Source: Oenanthe sinensis
Lineage: Eukaryota > Streptophyta > Magnoliopsida > Apiales > Apiaceae
Direction: 5' to 3'
Length of the DNA stretch: 64,000 nt
NCBI GenBank assembly: GCA_028671895.1
Contig: JAPMAC010000231.1
Coordinates: 5,668,001-5,732,000, forward strand
Positions within the stretch are counted from its first letter, which is position 1. Each line of letters starts with the position of its first letter. Positions 47,467 to 58,600 of the stretch are shown here, in pieces. The notes beneath the pieces are model-generated. The model saw only the letters and a list, made by a program, of their open reading frames with translations. It searched no databases and was not told the origin of the DNA. Position numbers and translations under genes: made by a program.

Positions 47467-49282
47467 TGTTAGGTCCCGAAATATCGTAGAAGGGGGGTTG
47501 AATACGATATTCACAATAATTTAAATTCTTTTCGGAATTTGCGGATAAATAAATTATTGTTTCAGAGTGGGTTTGGCCATTTATAGTGTTTAGGTGAGCT
47601 GCCTACTAATTTTTTGTGTGTCCGGATAAATCAATTAGGTTCAAGAAAATTAGCAAGTAATTTATGGAGACAAGTTTCCGGGAATATATCTTTCGTATAT
47701 AAACCCAGAGGGGTGCTACACCCAGTTAAAAATATAACTGGCTTCCAAAGAACAAATTAGTTCTTTGCTACTAACACAAAAATATAAGGCTCAGTTCCTA
47801 TACAAATATATCTAAATTAGTACAAGGAAAAACTGAGTCCGTAGGGAGTGATATCTAGGAGCCCTGAGCATTTTTCATTAAAGAACCGGGTCCTAATATC
47901 TAACCAGGAGCAAGGTATGAGTGTGTATAAATTATTCTCTTTTTGCTCCGGCCATGGCAGAAGCTCCCTACATATTTTTGTTGAAGAAGACGACTCCTTA
48001 ATTTAATTGGTGTAGTCTTTAAATCAATAAAGTAGGCTGCTGTAATTTGATTGGCTGAGGGCTGAGTGGGTCCAAGAAATATTTTGTTGCGCCTGAATAT
48101 TTTTGTTGCGCCTGTAGAGTGACTTCCCTGTGAAAAATCAAGTGGCGCCATTTACATGTCTTCTAAGTTGAGCTTGAAATTAAGTGGCGCCTAGCACAGG
48201 TGATGTACTGGGGAGGCGCCACAAAAGGCGCCACAAATGACTTGAGAAATAGGTGAATGTTTGTTGCGCGTGACAGTTTGTCGCGCCTCACTATTCACAT
48301 GGTCAAAGTACAGTTTGGTCACTGCACTTTGACCTCCTTCTCATTCCTTAATTGAAGTTTACCAACTTCCATTTCTTGTATCAAAGTCTTGCCATATTAT
48401 ACCCTGTACCTTGAGCTGTTTCTGTTCTTCGACTGTAGTTCAGAAACTTTCACTTTTCGTACCAAGGTTGTGACACTTTGCACCCTACACCCTTTGAGCT
48501 GTTTAGCTGTTTGGCTGTTAGCTGTTTAGCTGTTTGGCTGTAGCCTCTACAAATTACTTTTTGTACCTTAATAAATAACCGTTCTTTCCAGGTACGTTCT
48601 TCAACTTAACAATTCTTCTATAGTTAATACTCAGATTCCTTTCACAAACTACTGACGCCTAGTACAACTGGTCTGGTTCACAGACAACTAACTTCGATCC
48701 AAGTCTTCGTATTATTGCTTTACTTGCATTGTTAAGTTTGCAGCAACTTCATTGCTTCGAACACTGACTGTCAATAAACACTGTAACTTCACTGGAATCT
48801 TTTCTAGTACTTAGACAACGTCTCCATTATTACCACAATCTTGAATACTTCATTCTCTGTTCTTCACTGACGCTTAAACATTTAAATGAACTTCTTTCAG
48901 TGAGTATAACTCCAAGACTGCAGCTGTCTTCTTTAACCTTTGTCTTTACCCTTCTAGATTCCTATGCTTCAAACACTGTCTATCTTCAATCAATGCTAAT
49001 ACACTGAAATCTTCTTGTGGCACTTCTATACTGAATCTTTAATACTTCTGAAACCTTGAAAGTCTTTACACATTATTCTTCACTGAGGCTTGAACATATT
49101 AATGAACTTCTTTCAGTGACCTGTAGTAGACTTCAAAACTTCTTCTAATGTCTTGATTCACTGTATTTTCCTTGTCTTCATTTCTTCCTGATTTCTGTGT
49201 AGGCATAGTATTATTTACCTGTCCTGTTCTAGTGTTGAGTTATCACGATTACTATTCATACAACTTCGTAATCTCACCAACA
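47467..49282 (-). repeat. 5' LTR of Sirevirus copy B
   Basis: 1816 bp, TGTTAGGTCCC...CACCAACA. Differs from the other B LTR by scattered single changes and by a short expansion of a GCTGTTTAGCTGTTTGG unit near 48497-48540. The ACTCT target duplication follows. Confidence 0.93.
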
Positions 49283-49646
49283 ACTCTGCGCAAACTCTAT
49301 GAATTATGTGTATAATCTTTGGAATCTTCAATCAAATATAATCAATAAAAATCAATAGATTATTATCATTACTTATAAATCTTGATTGAATACACCCCCT
49401 AAATCTTTTAATTAAAGAAGACCAAAGATACAAAGAATAAAAGAAAGAAATTACTGAGGAGAGTAAATATCATTAATAAAGATTGCTGGATTTTTTTATG
49501 AGCATTGAAACTTAGTTAAATATACTAAATCAGGACTAACAATTTCTAAAATTTGCAACTATCTAGTCCAGAAATTATTACAAAATAACAGCCAACAAAC
49601 TACAATGCTCACTAGATGAATTGATGCATATAGGTCATAATAAACG

Positions 49647-50054
49647 GGGTGTTGGCCCTATATGTCACAATTTGGGGAGAAAATGCCCTAAATGGCACAC
49701 CCCGAAAAAATGGCCTTAAATAGCACTCCAAAACGCTACATCGTGTAGAGTTTTGAAAAAAAAAAATCTCCCCAAAAACGCTACTTTAAGTTGCGTTTTT
49801 TAGCCCAAAACCCAAGATAAAGTAGCGTTTTTCCCCAAAAAAATTAAAAAAAAATACAAAACGCTACACGAAGTAGCGTTTTTCCCCGAAAAAAATTTAA
49901 AAAAAGTGCAAAACGCTACACGAAACAGCGTTTTCACCTTTTTTCCAGCACGCCACGCTATGTAGCGTTTTGGAGTGCTATTTAGGGTCATTATTACGAG
50001 TTATGCCATTTAGGGCATTTCCACCTCAAATTATGACATATAGGGCCTTTTCTC
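49647..50054. mobile_element. Mutator-type foldback MITE, 9-bp TSD
   Basis: 408 bp flanked by TAATAAACG on both sides (49638-49646 and 50055-50063). The ends are inverted: GGCCCTATATGTCAC...ATGCCCTAAATGGCA on the left and its near complement on the right, with similarity continuing through CCTAAATAGCACTCC into AAAACGCTAC. The centre holds alternating AAACGCTAC and GTAGCGTTT motifs that form further hairpins. The 9-bp duplication fits the Mutator superfamily. Non-coding. Confidence 0.85.
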
Positions 50055-50063
50055 TAATAAACG

Positions 50064-51177
50064 TGAGATTTGTAATGGGAGTGATCACATATGCTGCTAC
50101 TAATTATTTTGCATATGATACATTTTTCACAATATAAGAGTAAGCAGTAAGGGTATCATAGTGACATGTCACATATATGGGTTTTTGTAAGAAGTAAGCA
50201 ATATAGCAAGAGTATTTTATTCATACATTTTAAAAATCATTTTAATTACCATTTAAACATTATTTTGTTTTATTATAATTAAAATTAAAAGTTTTAACTA
50301 TTGACTAACTTTTGTATAATTATTAATTTTTCTATAAATTAGAAGATAAAAAATAATATTTCTAATATTTAAATATATTTCTCTTGAAAAATAAATTAAT
50401 AATTAATAAGATTTGTATGTTGTACCATATATGATAAAAATTTCTTTTATATAATTAATATCTTTTATATCAATTTGATGATAAAATAAAAAAATTAATT
50501 TTATATTAGAAGATAAAACATTAAAAATTTTATGTTTTACCATACATTATTAAAACTTGCCTTTTATATAATTATCTTCTTTTTAATAAATAAAAGGTTA
50601 AATAGAAAAATTAATTTTTAAATTACAAAAATTTCACAAAATATTATGGAAACATAATTAATTAATTTGTTTTTGATATATATGAAATTTAAAAATTAAA
50701 ATTACAAAATTTCAAGAATCAAAATATAAGTTTTCTCTATTATTATATTTTTAATATATTTTTTGTCATTTATAATAAACACTATTTTAGATAATTATTT
50801 CTTTCCCTATAAATTATAAATTAAATTAAAATTTTTTGTTAATTATTCAAAAATTATTCCAAATGCTAAATTATTACGTATATAATTGATAATTCTTTTG
50901 CGAAATTCCGAAAATGTCATGTATATAACTTGTAACTTTTCTATGAAATCGAGCTTGGATTATTTTTGGATACCTATACCATTGTTTTAAATTAAGACTG
51001 AAGAAAAGCAATCCCGGTAAATTAGAACTTAAAAAAGGAAATTTACGTATATATTTCCAATTAATAAATTAATCCTAAAAGGAAAGAGCAAAATTTGCGA
51101 AGCACACACCTGTAAACTAAATCACGTGCAACTCACGTGATAAACACCCCTTTCTCTCGTCTAAACATTAAAACATA

Positions 51178-51179
<2 letters not shown>
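50064..51179. other. AT-rich upstream region of the PP2A B'' gene
   Basis: Strongly AT-rich with no gene or element recognised. The promoter of the downstream gene should lie in the last few hundred bases, but no box could be assigned with confidence. Confidence 0.5.

Positions 51180-51213
<34 letters not shown>
51180..51213 (+). repeat. (CT)n tract in the promoter/5' UTR of the PP2A B'' gene
   Basis: About 16 CT dinucleotides, some 180 bp before the start codon. Pyrimidine (CT/GA) tracts near transcription starts are common in plant core promoters; a regulatory role here is inferred. Confidence 0.8.
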
Positions 51214-51218
<5 letters not shown>

Positions 51219-51389
51219 AATTGAATTGGATCCAAAATTCACTTTCTAGGGTTTTTTAATCAATTCAATCAATCATTCTACACAACACATTCATTCATCT
51301 GTTACCTATACATACAATGATATAATTATAATAAATCATCATCTGTGTATCTATATTATTGATAATTGTGTATCTGATCGGTGAGTGCG

Positions 51390-52615
51390 ATGGATGTGGA
51401 TTTCAACGGCGATGTTGGTTCGCTCGATGCCGAGTTATTACAGTTATCCGAGGTTTCTTCTTTGTCTATCAAATCGAATCCTTTTGTTGCCGAGAAGCTT
51501 TTCGAACAATGGCTCTCGCTCTCCGACACTGTTTCCATGGTAACCAATATGATTTGTGTTTGGTTTGTTGTTTGTATGTGTTTGTTTGTTTGTTGTGTGG
51601 ATGATTTGTATTTTTTTTGCGGGTTTACTGGTGTCGAATTTATTGTTGTGGATTGGGGATTTGTGGTTGGTAATTATGGTGGGAGAGTCGGAATGGGTTT
51701 GGTTGTGTGTGTCGTGTGGATTAATTAAGGAATTATTACTATGCGAGATTGGAATGTGACTGGATGTTTTAATTTATGTTGTTGGGAGGAAAATTGTGGT
51801 AATGGTTTATGCTTGATTTAAGACGGTGAATTATTTGTGTGCTTTATGTGGGTGCGGAAGTGTGAGGTAGGATAGCATTAAGTATTGTTATTGAATATAT
51901 GTAAGATATTGATTAAAACATCAGAAGGGCAGAGAAAGATGTAAGGCGGTAAATAGATGTGATTTGGCAGTGAGCTTTACCTGACGTAAGAAATTTTTTG
52001 CCTTTGCTTTTTTCATACATGAAAAAGGAATGATCTTGAATTTATGATGTTCTCAAACTTTTTTTTTGGATCCTAACTGAAAGTGCTGTACATTTCTTTT
52101 GTTGGTTTAGCCGTGTATTTGGATCGGACTGAGCCGGGTTTTTAGTTTGGGGTGGGTAATGGACATATTTTTCGGTGTCTTCAATTTTCTTAAGTATAGG
52201 GGCAGGGGATGTGAGAAATACATTGTAGGCCTCATGTGGCACTAGTAGCAGATTTTCTGTGCCTGAGCCATTCCATATTCTCTTATTTTGAAATGGAGGG
52301 AGTGTTAACTTATTACGATAATTCCTGTATAATATGATTTTCTCTTGTATTCATCCATGAATGTCTTACTACTATAGATAATCTGTGTGGAATTATATAC
52401 ATGAAAACTATACTAGGGATATAGTAATATTATTAAATAACCCAACCTTTACATGATACGTTATGTGTGTGAACTAAATCCAGAAGAGAAGACACATTGT
52501 TCGGACACGTGCACATGCTTCTTGCTACGATTCATTACTATTCCAGGAATATAGATATTGGTAGTTGGTGCAAGGAGTACTATCTCTTTGTTGCTGTTTG
52601 TTATCCTCTTTCATA

Positions 52616-52673
<58 letters not shown>

Positions 52674-55600
52674 TGTTGAGAATTGGCTACTTACAAGTTG
52701 AATGTTTTTACTAAATTTGTCCTTGTAAAGTATAGCTACATGTAATGAATCTTGTACATGATGCCATGTAGTTGGGCAAGTTCGACGAATTAATGGGTAT
52801 AGTATATCAGTAGTAATAAATATCTGGTTGAGGAATTTTAGTACTCTGACGAGCTTTGTGAGGGATTTCATGCAGTAGAACATGATGCTATGTGGAGAGA
52901 ATTTATAGTCTGTCGCCATCTCACTCACTTATTAATACTTGTAACAGTATGATGTGATATTGCCTGGCTGCCACTTTCTATTCGTATAATTTAATTTCTA
53001 TGGATATTTGTTTATGAAAGATTCACATATTAGTGCCAGTTATTATTGTTTGATGGAAAGACTTTTTTTTACCGTTCATAGATAGAAAAGCTTATGTGCC
53101 AAATGAAAACTCAAAACTTGTCTTAGCATTGTTGGCCAATTTATTTATAAACCGGGTTAGTGCATTTATGTTATTAAATTTTCTTGCAATTTATTAAGTA
53201 TTATTGTAAGGAAAAACATCAATTGTTTAATAGATTAAATTGAGAAGAAAGGCCTATGCTCCCTTTATTCCTTCCATTTTCTTTGTTCTTCTGTACATTT
53301 GCTTGATAATCTAAAATATACTTTACTAATTTCCTTTGGTTTGCCTCAATGTCAACTAGTTGATGAATTGTAATTCTGGTGGTGCAGGTAAAATCCTTAC
53401 TTAACAATGCCAAGGCAGGTGTTCCCCTGAATGTGTCTGGAACATGTTCTAGCCCAAATGCTGCTTCATCAAACGCTATACCTTCCATGTTTTCTGCTGG
53501 AAGCACGCCTCCGCTTTCACCCAGAAGTTCATCCGGTTCCCCGCGTATTGTGAAACAGAGGGCTGGTCCTTCTGTTTTAGGTTCGCCTCTAAAAGTACTG
53601 AGTGAACCAGTAAAGGAGCTGATACCTCAGGTCTGATAATATCTGATTTTGTTTTACTAATTATTATGTTATCAAGCATGCTTCTATCGATACCTTTTTG
53701 ATTTTTATTATCTTCTTATATTAATGTAATATTTGCTGATACAGTTCTATTTTCAAGATGGCCGGCCACCTCCAAATGAACTTAAAGAACGATGTTTATT
53801 TAGAATCAACCAATTCTTTTATGGCCATATGGATGGATTGCAGATAAATGGTGAGATCTACTTGAGCATCTAATAGCTAGTGGTAGTTTTAATGCACTTT
53901 TAGCCTTTTGTTGGTTTGTTTAGAAATCTTTGGGGAATTACCGGGAGTTGTCCAATAATAAATTCATTTTTTGTGGAATTTCAGAATTTAAACCAGTAAC
54001 AAAAGAAATATGCAAGTTGCCATCATTTTTCTCCCCTGCTCTTTTCAGAAAGATCGACGTTAATTCAACAGGCATTGTAACTAGGTACATTTTTTTGTTA
54101 ACGTACATGTATGTATTGCCAGTTTGTAACATATTAGTATAACTTGTGCGTTTTTAATTGTTTTTCTGTAAATAATAATATTTTTAATTTGTTTAAATTC
54201 TCAACATCGATATGGCGAGACAGTTTTGCTTTACTGTTGAATGATTGATTTAATATCAATAATATGAACTGTCTAAGAGTATTAATTCTTAGTTAAGGAC
54301 ATACACTAGACATGTGACATTTAGGTAACTTAGGATCGAGGAATCTCTATTTTGTTTAGGTTATTGAGAGTAGTACTCACTCTGAGGAAAAGACTGGGAC
54401 TGGTAGATACTATTGTAGATGGACTTGGTACTGATGGCTTGCTGCAGCTGCACGGACATGTATGTGTCTATTCAAATATACATGTGATATAAGATATGAG
54501 TTAAACTAACCACCTTGTGGTTGTTGCATTGAGCTAGTAAAGATGCAAAAGATTCTTTTTTCCTTGTTGCTGTTTTCAGTTCTCATACACCTGTCTTTTG
54601 TTTTCAGCCATACTTGTATTTGGGTGTATCTCTTTGTTTTTTGGCCAAAAAATGGTGGCAATCGTTGATTTTTTGTGCATGTTTGTCTGGTGTCTTTGTT
54701 CTCCAGGGCTACTTTTATGAAGTGTGATGGGGAGTTTAGTGAGGGTATAAGGGGAACTGAGAAGGAGAAAGTAATTCATTAACATTGAAAAGTATTTTTA
54801 TTGAGGTACAAGGGGAATTGGGAAGGAGAAATCTATATCCTTATGAATAGTTGATGTAATTCATTAACATTGAAAAGTATAAATGGGATCCTTCACTCAT
54901 TCCTGTTATGTTCAATGAATATATAAGTGGCTTTGATGATAAGACTCATGGCTCATATGTCCTGGGCTTCGTTGTTGTAGATTTTAAGTTTATTGAATAT
55001 GTTAATTAATAATGTATTGTTAAAATTTGATTCTACTTGTGAAAGATTAAATTTGAAGTGACTATGTTAGCAACATCATGTAGTGTTTCACATTTTTTGC
55101 TAGTCGATATAGATATAGTAACACATCCGTCCTCATTAGGGTTCAAACTCTCAACCATCAGTACACCTGATTGTTTTCACATTTTCATATGCATAATCTA
55201 AAGTCGAATGCAGAACTGTGAATTATTGGTACTTGTATATGTTTGCACATGGATATATATGTGCAGTGTGAGGTGGCACATCTATGCTGTTTTTAGAACT
55301 TAACAAGATTCTAGCATTCAGTTTATTACTTTATTGATTCATCATGTTTTGGTGTATGAGCATTGAGCAGTTGAACCTTTGGTATTTATACTTTTTTTTG
55401 AATTCGTATGCATGTAGAGATGCATTTGTTGATTATTGGGTAAATAGCAACATGTTGACGAAGGACATACCAAGCCAAATATTTACAGTTCTAAAAAAGC
55501 CAGATCTTAAGTACATCACTCAGGTATTCATTAACTCTGTAATTTGGTTTGTTGTATTGATTATTTGAAATAGCAGCTGCCTAGATAGTAGGTCGCAAGT

Positions 55601-58600
55601 ACCAAGTTTCCCTTTCTCTTGTAAATTTTTCCTCCAAACTCGACCACAGGATGACTTCAAACTCGTGCTTAAAGAGCTTTTAGCAACTCATCCTGGCTTG
55701 GAGTTTTTGCAGAGCACACCTGAATTTCAGGAAAGATATGGTTTGTGCTACACCTCTTTTCTTAAGACACGATTCCAGTGTTTCAGTTGCTTGTCGTGAC
55801 ATTATGAATGTTGGTAAAAGGAAATCTATTGATGTTAATGCTAAATGTCAATTTATTTTTCCCGTAGCAGTGTCATTTCATGAAAATTAAGATCTTATGG
55901 TCAATTTCTAACCCCATTTTTATTTTAGCTGGGTCTTAGGATTCTCTACACAGCTTAAAATTAAATAATATTGTTAAACCCATGAGATATAATATTAGTG
56001 TATCTATTGAATTATGTTGAAGCAGAAAGGCACTCTAAAGTATAGTTAAAATTATGTTTAGTTGGTCAATTAATCAATATTTATAATGTAATTTTGATGT
56101 CTAAACATATTTATGGTTTGTGCACTCAACTCAATGTAATCCAAGTATCCAACGGTGTTTTCTAGCAAAGTTGGGATAAGCTAAAGACAAAACTGTGCAT
56201 TAAAATGTAAATAAAAAGGTTAAGGGGTTGAGTAAAGGATAAATAAATAGTCAAGGAAGTGACGGATCAGGTCACATAAATAAAAAGAGTAGAAGTGAAA
56301 AGCTTATTTTACTGTAGTAATTAGTAAGTAAATAATCAAGTTGGCTTTGTTAATTTTGGATCCAACCTATTTATTTCTCTGAATAATCTTCTTACGGTGG
56401 TGGTCATCCTAAATCTTGACTTTTTATGTCTCAACAATTGTTTTGCAACTTTTAATAGCAATATAATATAATGTCCCTTTACCCTGTCCTAAATCTGTGC
56501 TATAATTCCCAAACTACTAAGAAATATTAGTTCTTGGCAAAGTGATCATAGAACATAATTAGATATGGATGATGTCTGTAATTTTAACTACATACTGTAC
56601 TGTACTGGAGATGTTTACTTTCTTGTGGTGTTTCAGTGTTTATAATAAGATTCATGTCATTACTGTTTTTGCTGAGAAAAATTATATCTTTTCCAAGAGT
56701 CAAGATTCACATTGACATGATTTAGTTCTTATTTATTTTTGAACTTTTTGCTTAAAAATCTCTCAAACATCCGTAGGTCTTGATGCTTTATGGTTGCAGA
56801 TTTTTCGTACTTGTACCATTATGAGGTCCATTGAATAATAATTTAACACTCTCTTCTTTAAATGCCAGCTGAAACTGTAGTATACAGAATATTTTACTAT
56901 ATGAATCGATCTGGCAATGGTCGTCTTACCCTCAGGGAGCTGAAACGGGGGAACCTGATCGCTGCAATGCAACATGCAGACGAAGAAGAGGATATTAACA
57001 AAGTTTTGAGGTAGATTATTATTATTATTATTATTTTAAATGGATTTGAAAAAGGCTGCCCATACATTTATCATTAATTTTTTACCTACATATCTTCTTT
57101 CTAAATTACTCCATAGTAATCATCTATATCACCATCACAGTCCTTGTCAATTTTTACTTCTTTAAGTCATTCTGTTGAGTTCATTTGAATACTAAATGAG
57201 TACAGTAAATGAAATTAGGTGAAGTGCTCCACAAGCTGTAATAAAACATATTTTATGAAATTATTGATTTGGTTTAGGTGTCAATACTGTATGATAATTA
57301 ATGATGTATATGCTGTAGAAAACTGTATATGTTCCTTAACTTAGAGCAACTCCAAAAGTATGCTAGTGGATTCCTTTAAAATAATATAAATAAATAAGAT
57401 CCTAGTGATTTAAGACACTATAATGTAAAACAACTCCAACAACAATCCTTATTCCTTATTATTATTATAATATTAAATTTAAATCTCATTCATATTAAAG
57501 TAGTGTGAAAAAGGAGGGAAATGAATATTTAATTAATAAAAACAAGATAAGGAATGGTTCTACATTACTTAAAAATAAGGAATGAAAAATGGATCCTAAG
57601 CTTTTAGGGAAGTACTAGCATACTGTTGGAGCATTATTTTTGATAAATTCCTTATAATTTTGGTATAAGGAGCTCATATAAGTAATCTGTTGGAGTTTCT
57701 CTTAGCGAGTAGGAAACTAAACTTCAAGGTATTATGGTATTATTTGTATTATTATTAATTTAAGTTATAATTAATTGGTTTTGATATTTTAATGTTAACA
57801 CTAATATTTTAGTGTAGAATATCAACTAATTAAATATTTTGGCGTTTTTGTATATTTTGGTATTTTCTATGTTTTATGGAAGTAAATACAGTAGAATAAC
57901 AGAGAAATATAGAAATATAGAGATTAGAACAGAATTAGAGAGAGATAAGAGAGAATCGGCCGAGAGACAGAGAGATAGCAGAGAAAGACAGAGAGATAGC
58001 TAGATGGCTTCCTGATGAATATATATCTAGAGAGAGAGAGATCCAGTTAGAGAGAGTCTGGGGGAAGCAAGTTCCATTTTCTGATATTTCATAATCCATA
58101 AATTACAATTGCAAGTTCTATTTGTAGTATTTCCTTGGTAACTAACTAAGAAATGACTTAACTTCCCTTCTTACTACTACTTCTACTACTACTACTCTCT
58201 AATAAGTAATATGTAGTTCCTTGCATGGTTTAGAGAAACTTGACATGTAAATTAACAAATGGATCACTATGAGCGACAGGCCGACAGATCATTTTATCCT
58301 TTTGTGACTTAGAGGTTAAGAAAAGTCAAAAGCATATTGGACACTCGCATCCTTAGGTTATGAAAATATGCATATTTTCTTCAGAATTATATAGCAACCT
58401 CCATCCCAACTTGTTTGCAACAAATTTGTTAGTTTGTTTGCCTGCTTGGTTCGGTCTCCAAGGCATATTGGCATTGTATCAGCAAATTTAATTCTTGCAG
58501 GTGTAAATACTTTTAATATATTCGAAGGTTATATCCTTGCAACTAATATATATATATTTTTCAAAAATATTATATTGAATGATGGTGTTTATTTTTGTGC

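Larger units (their letters stand above)
35915..49282 (-). mobile_element. Sirevirus-like Ty1/copia element, copy B (structurally complete, coding-dead)
   Basis: 13,368 bp. LTRs 35915-37707 and 47467-49282; exact 5-bp duplication ACTCT at 35910-35914 and 49283-49287. On the minus strand the 5' LTR is followed by a Met-tRNA primer site (TGGTATCAGAGC, 47453-47464). At the other end AATAGGGGGAGAT (37708-37720) is the polypurine tract. The interior (9.76 kb) carries only broken gag, integrase and RT relics in collinear order. The LTRs differ at roughly 1-2% of sites plus one short CTGTTTGG repeat gain. Multiple polypurine-tract-like motifs at the 3' end and the pol motifs support Sirevirus. It is very likely mobilised by proteins from another copy. 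Confidence 0.9.
35574..49401. mobile_element. MITE split by Sirevirus copy B
   Basis: The left part 35574-35914 starts TAGGGGTGTATTTAATTGG. The right part 49288-49401 ends CTTGATTGAATACACCCCCTA. These ends are inverted copies with a few mismatches. GGGGTATTCAA motifs recur internally (about 35705, 35750, 35793). Removing copy B plus one ACTCT leaves an element of about 455 bp. It is non-coding. A TA or TAA target site is plausible but not decided. Confidence 0.75.

Noticed and set aside
51381..51389. Upstream in-frame GTG start for the PP2A B'' gene
   Set aside because: Plant nuclear genes start at ATG; the first ATG at 51390 fits the family.
54360..54460. Exon-like open stretch between exons 4 and 5 of the PP2A B'' gene
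   Set aside because: Exons 4 and 5 join in frame without it and the translation has no counterpart in the B'' family.
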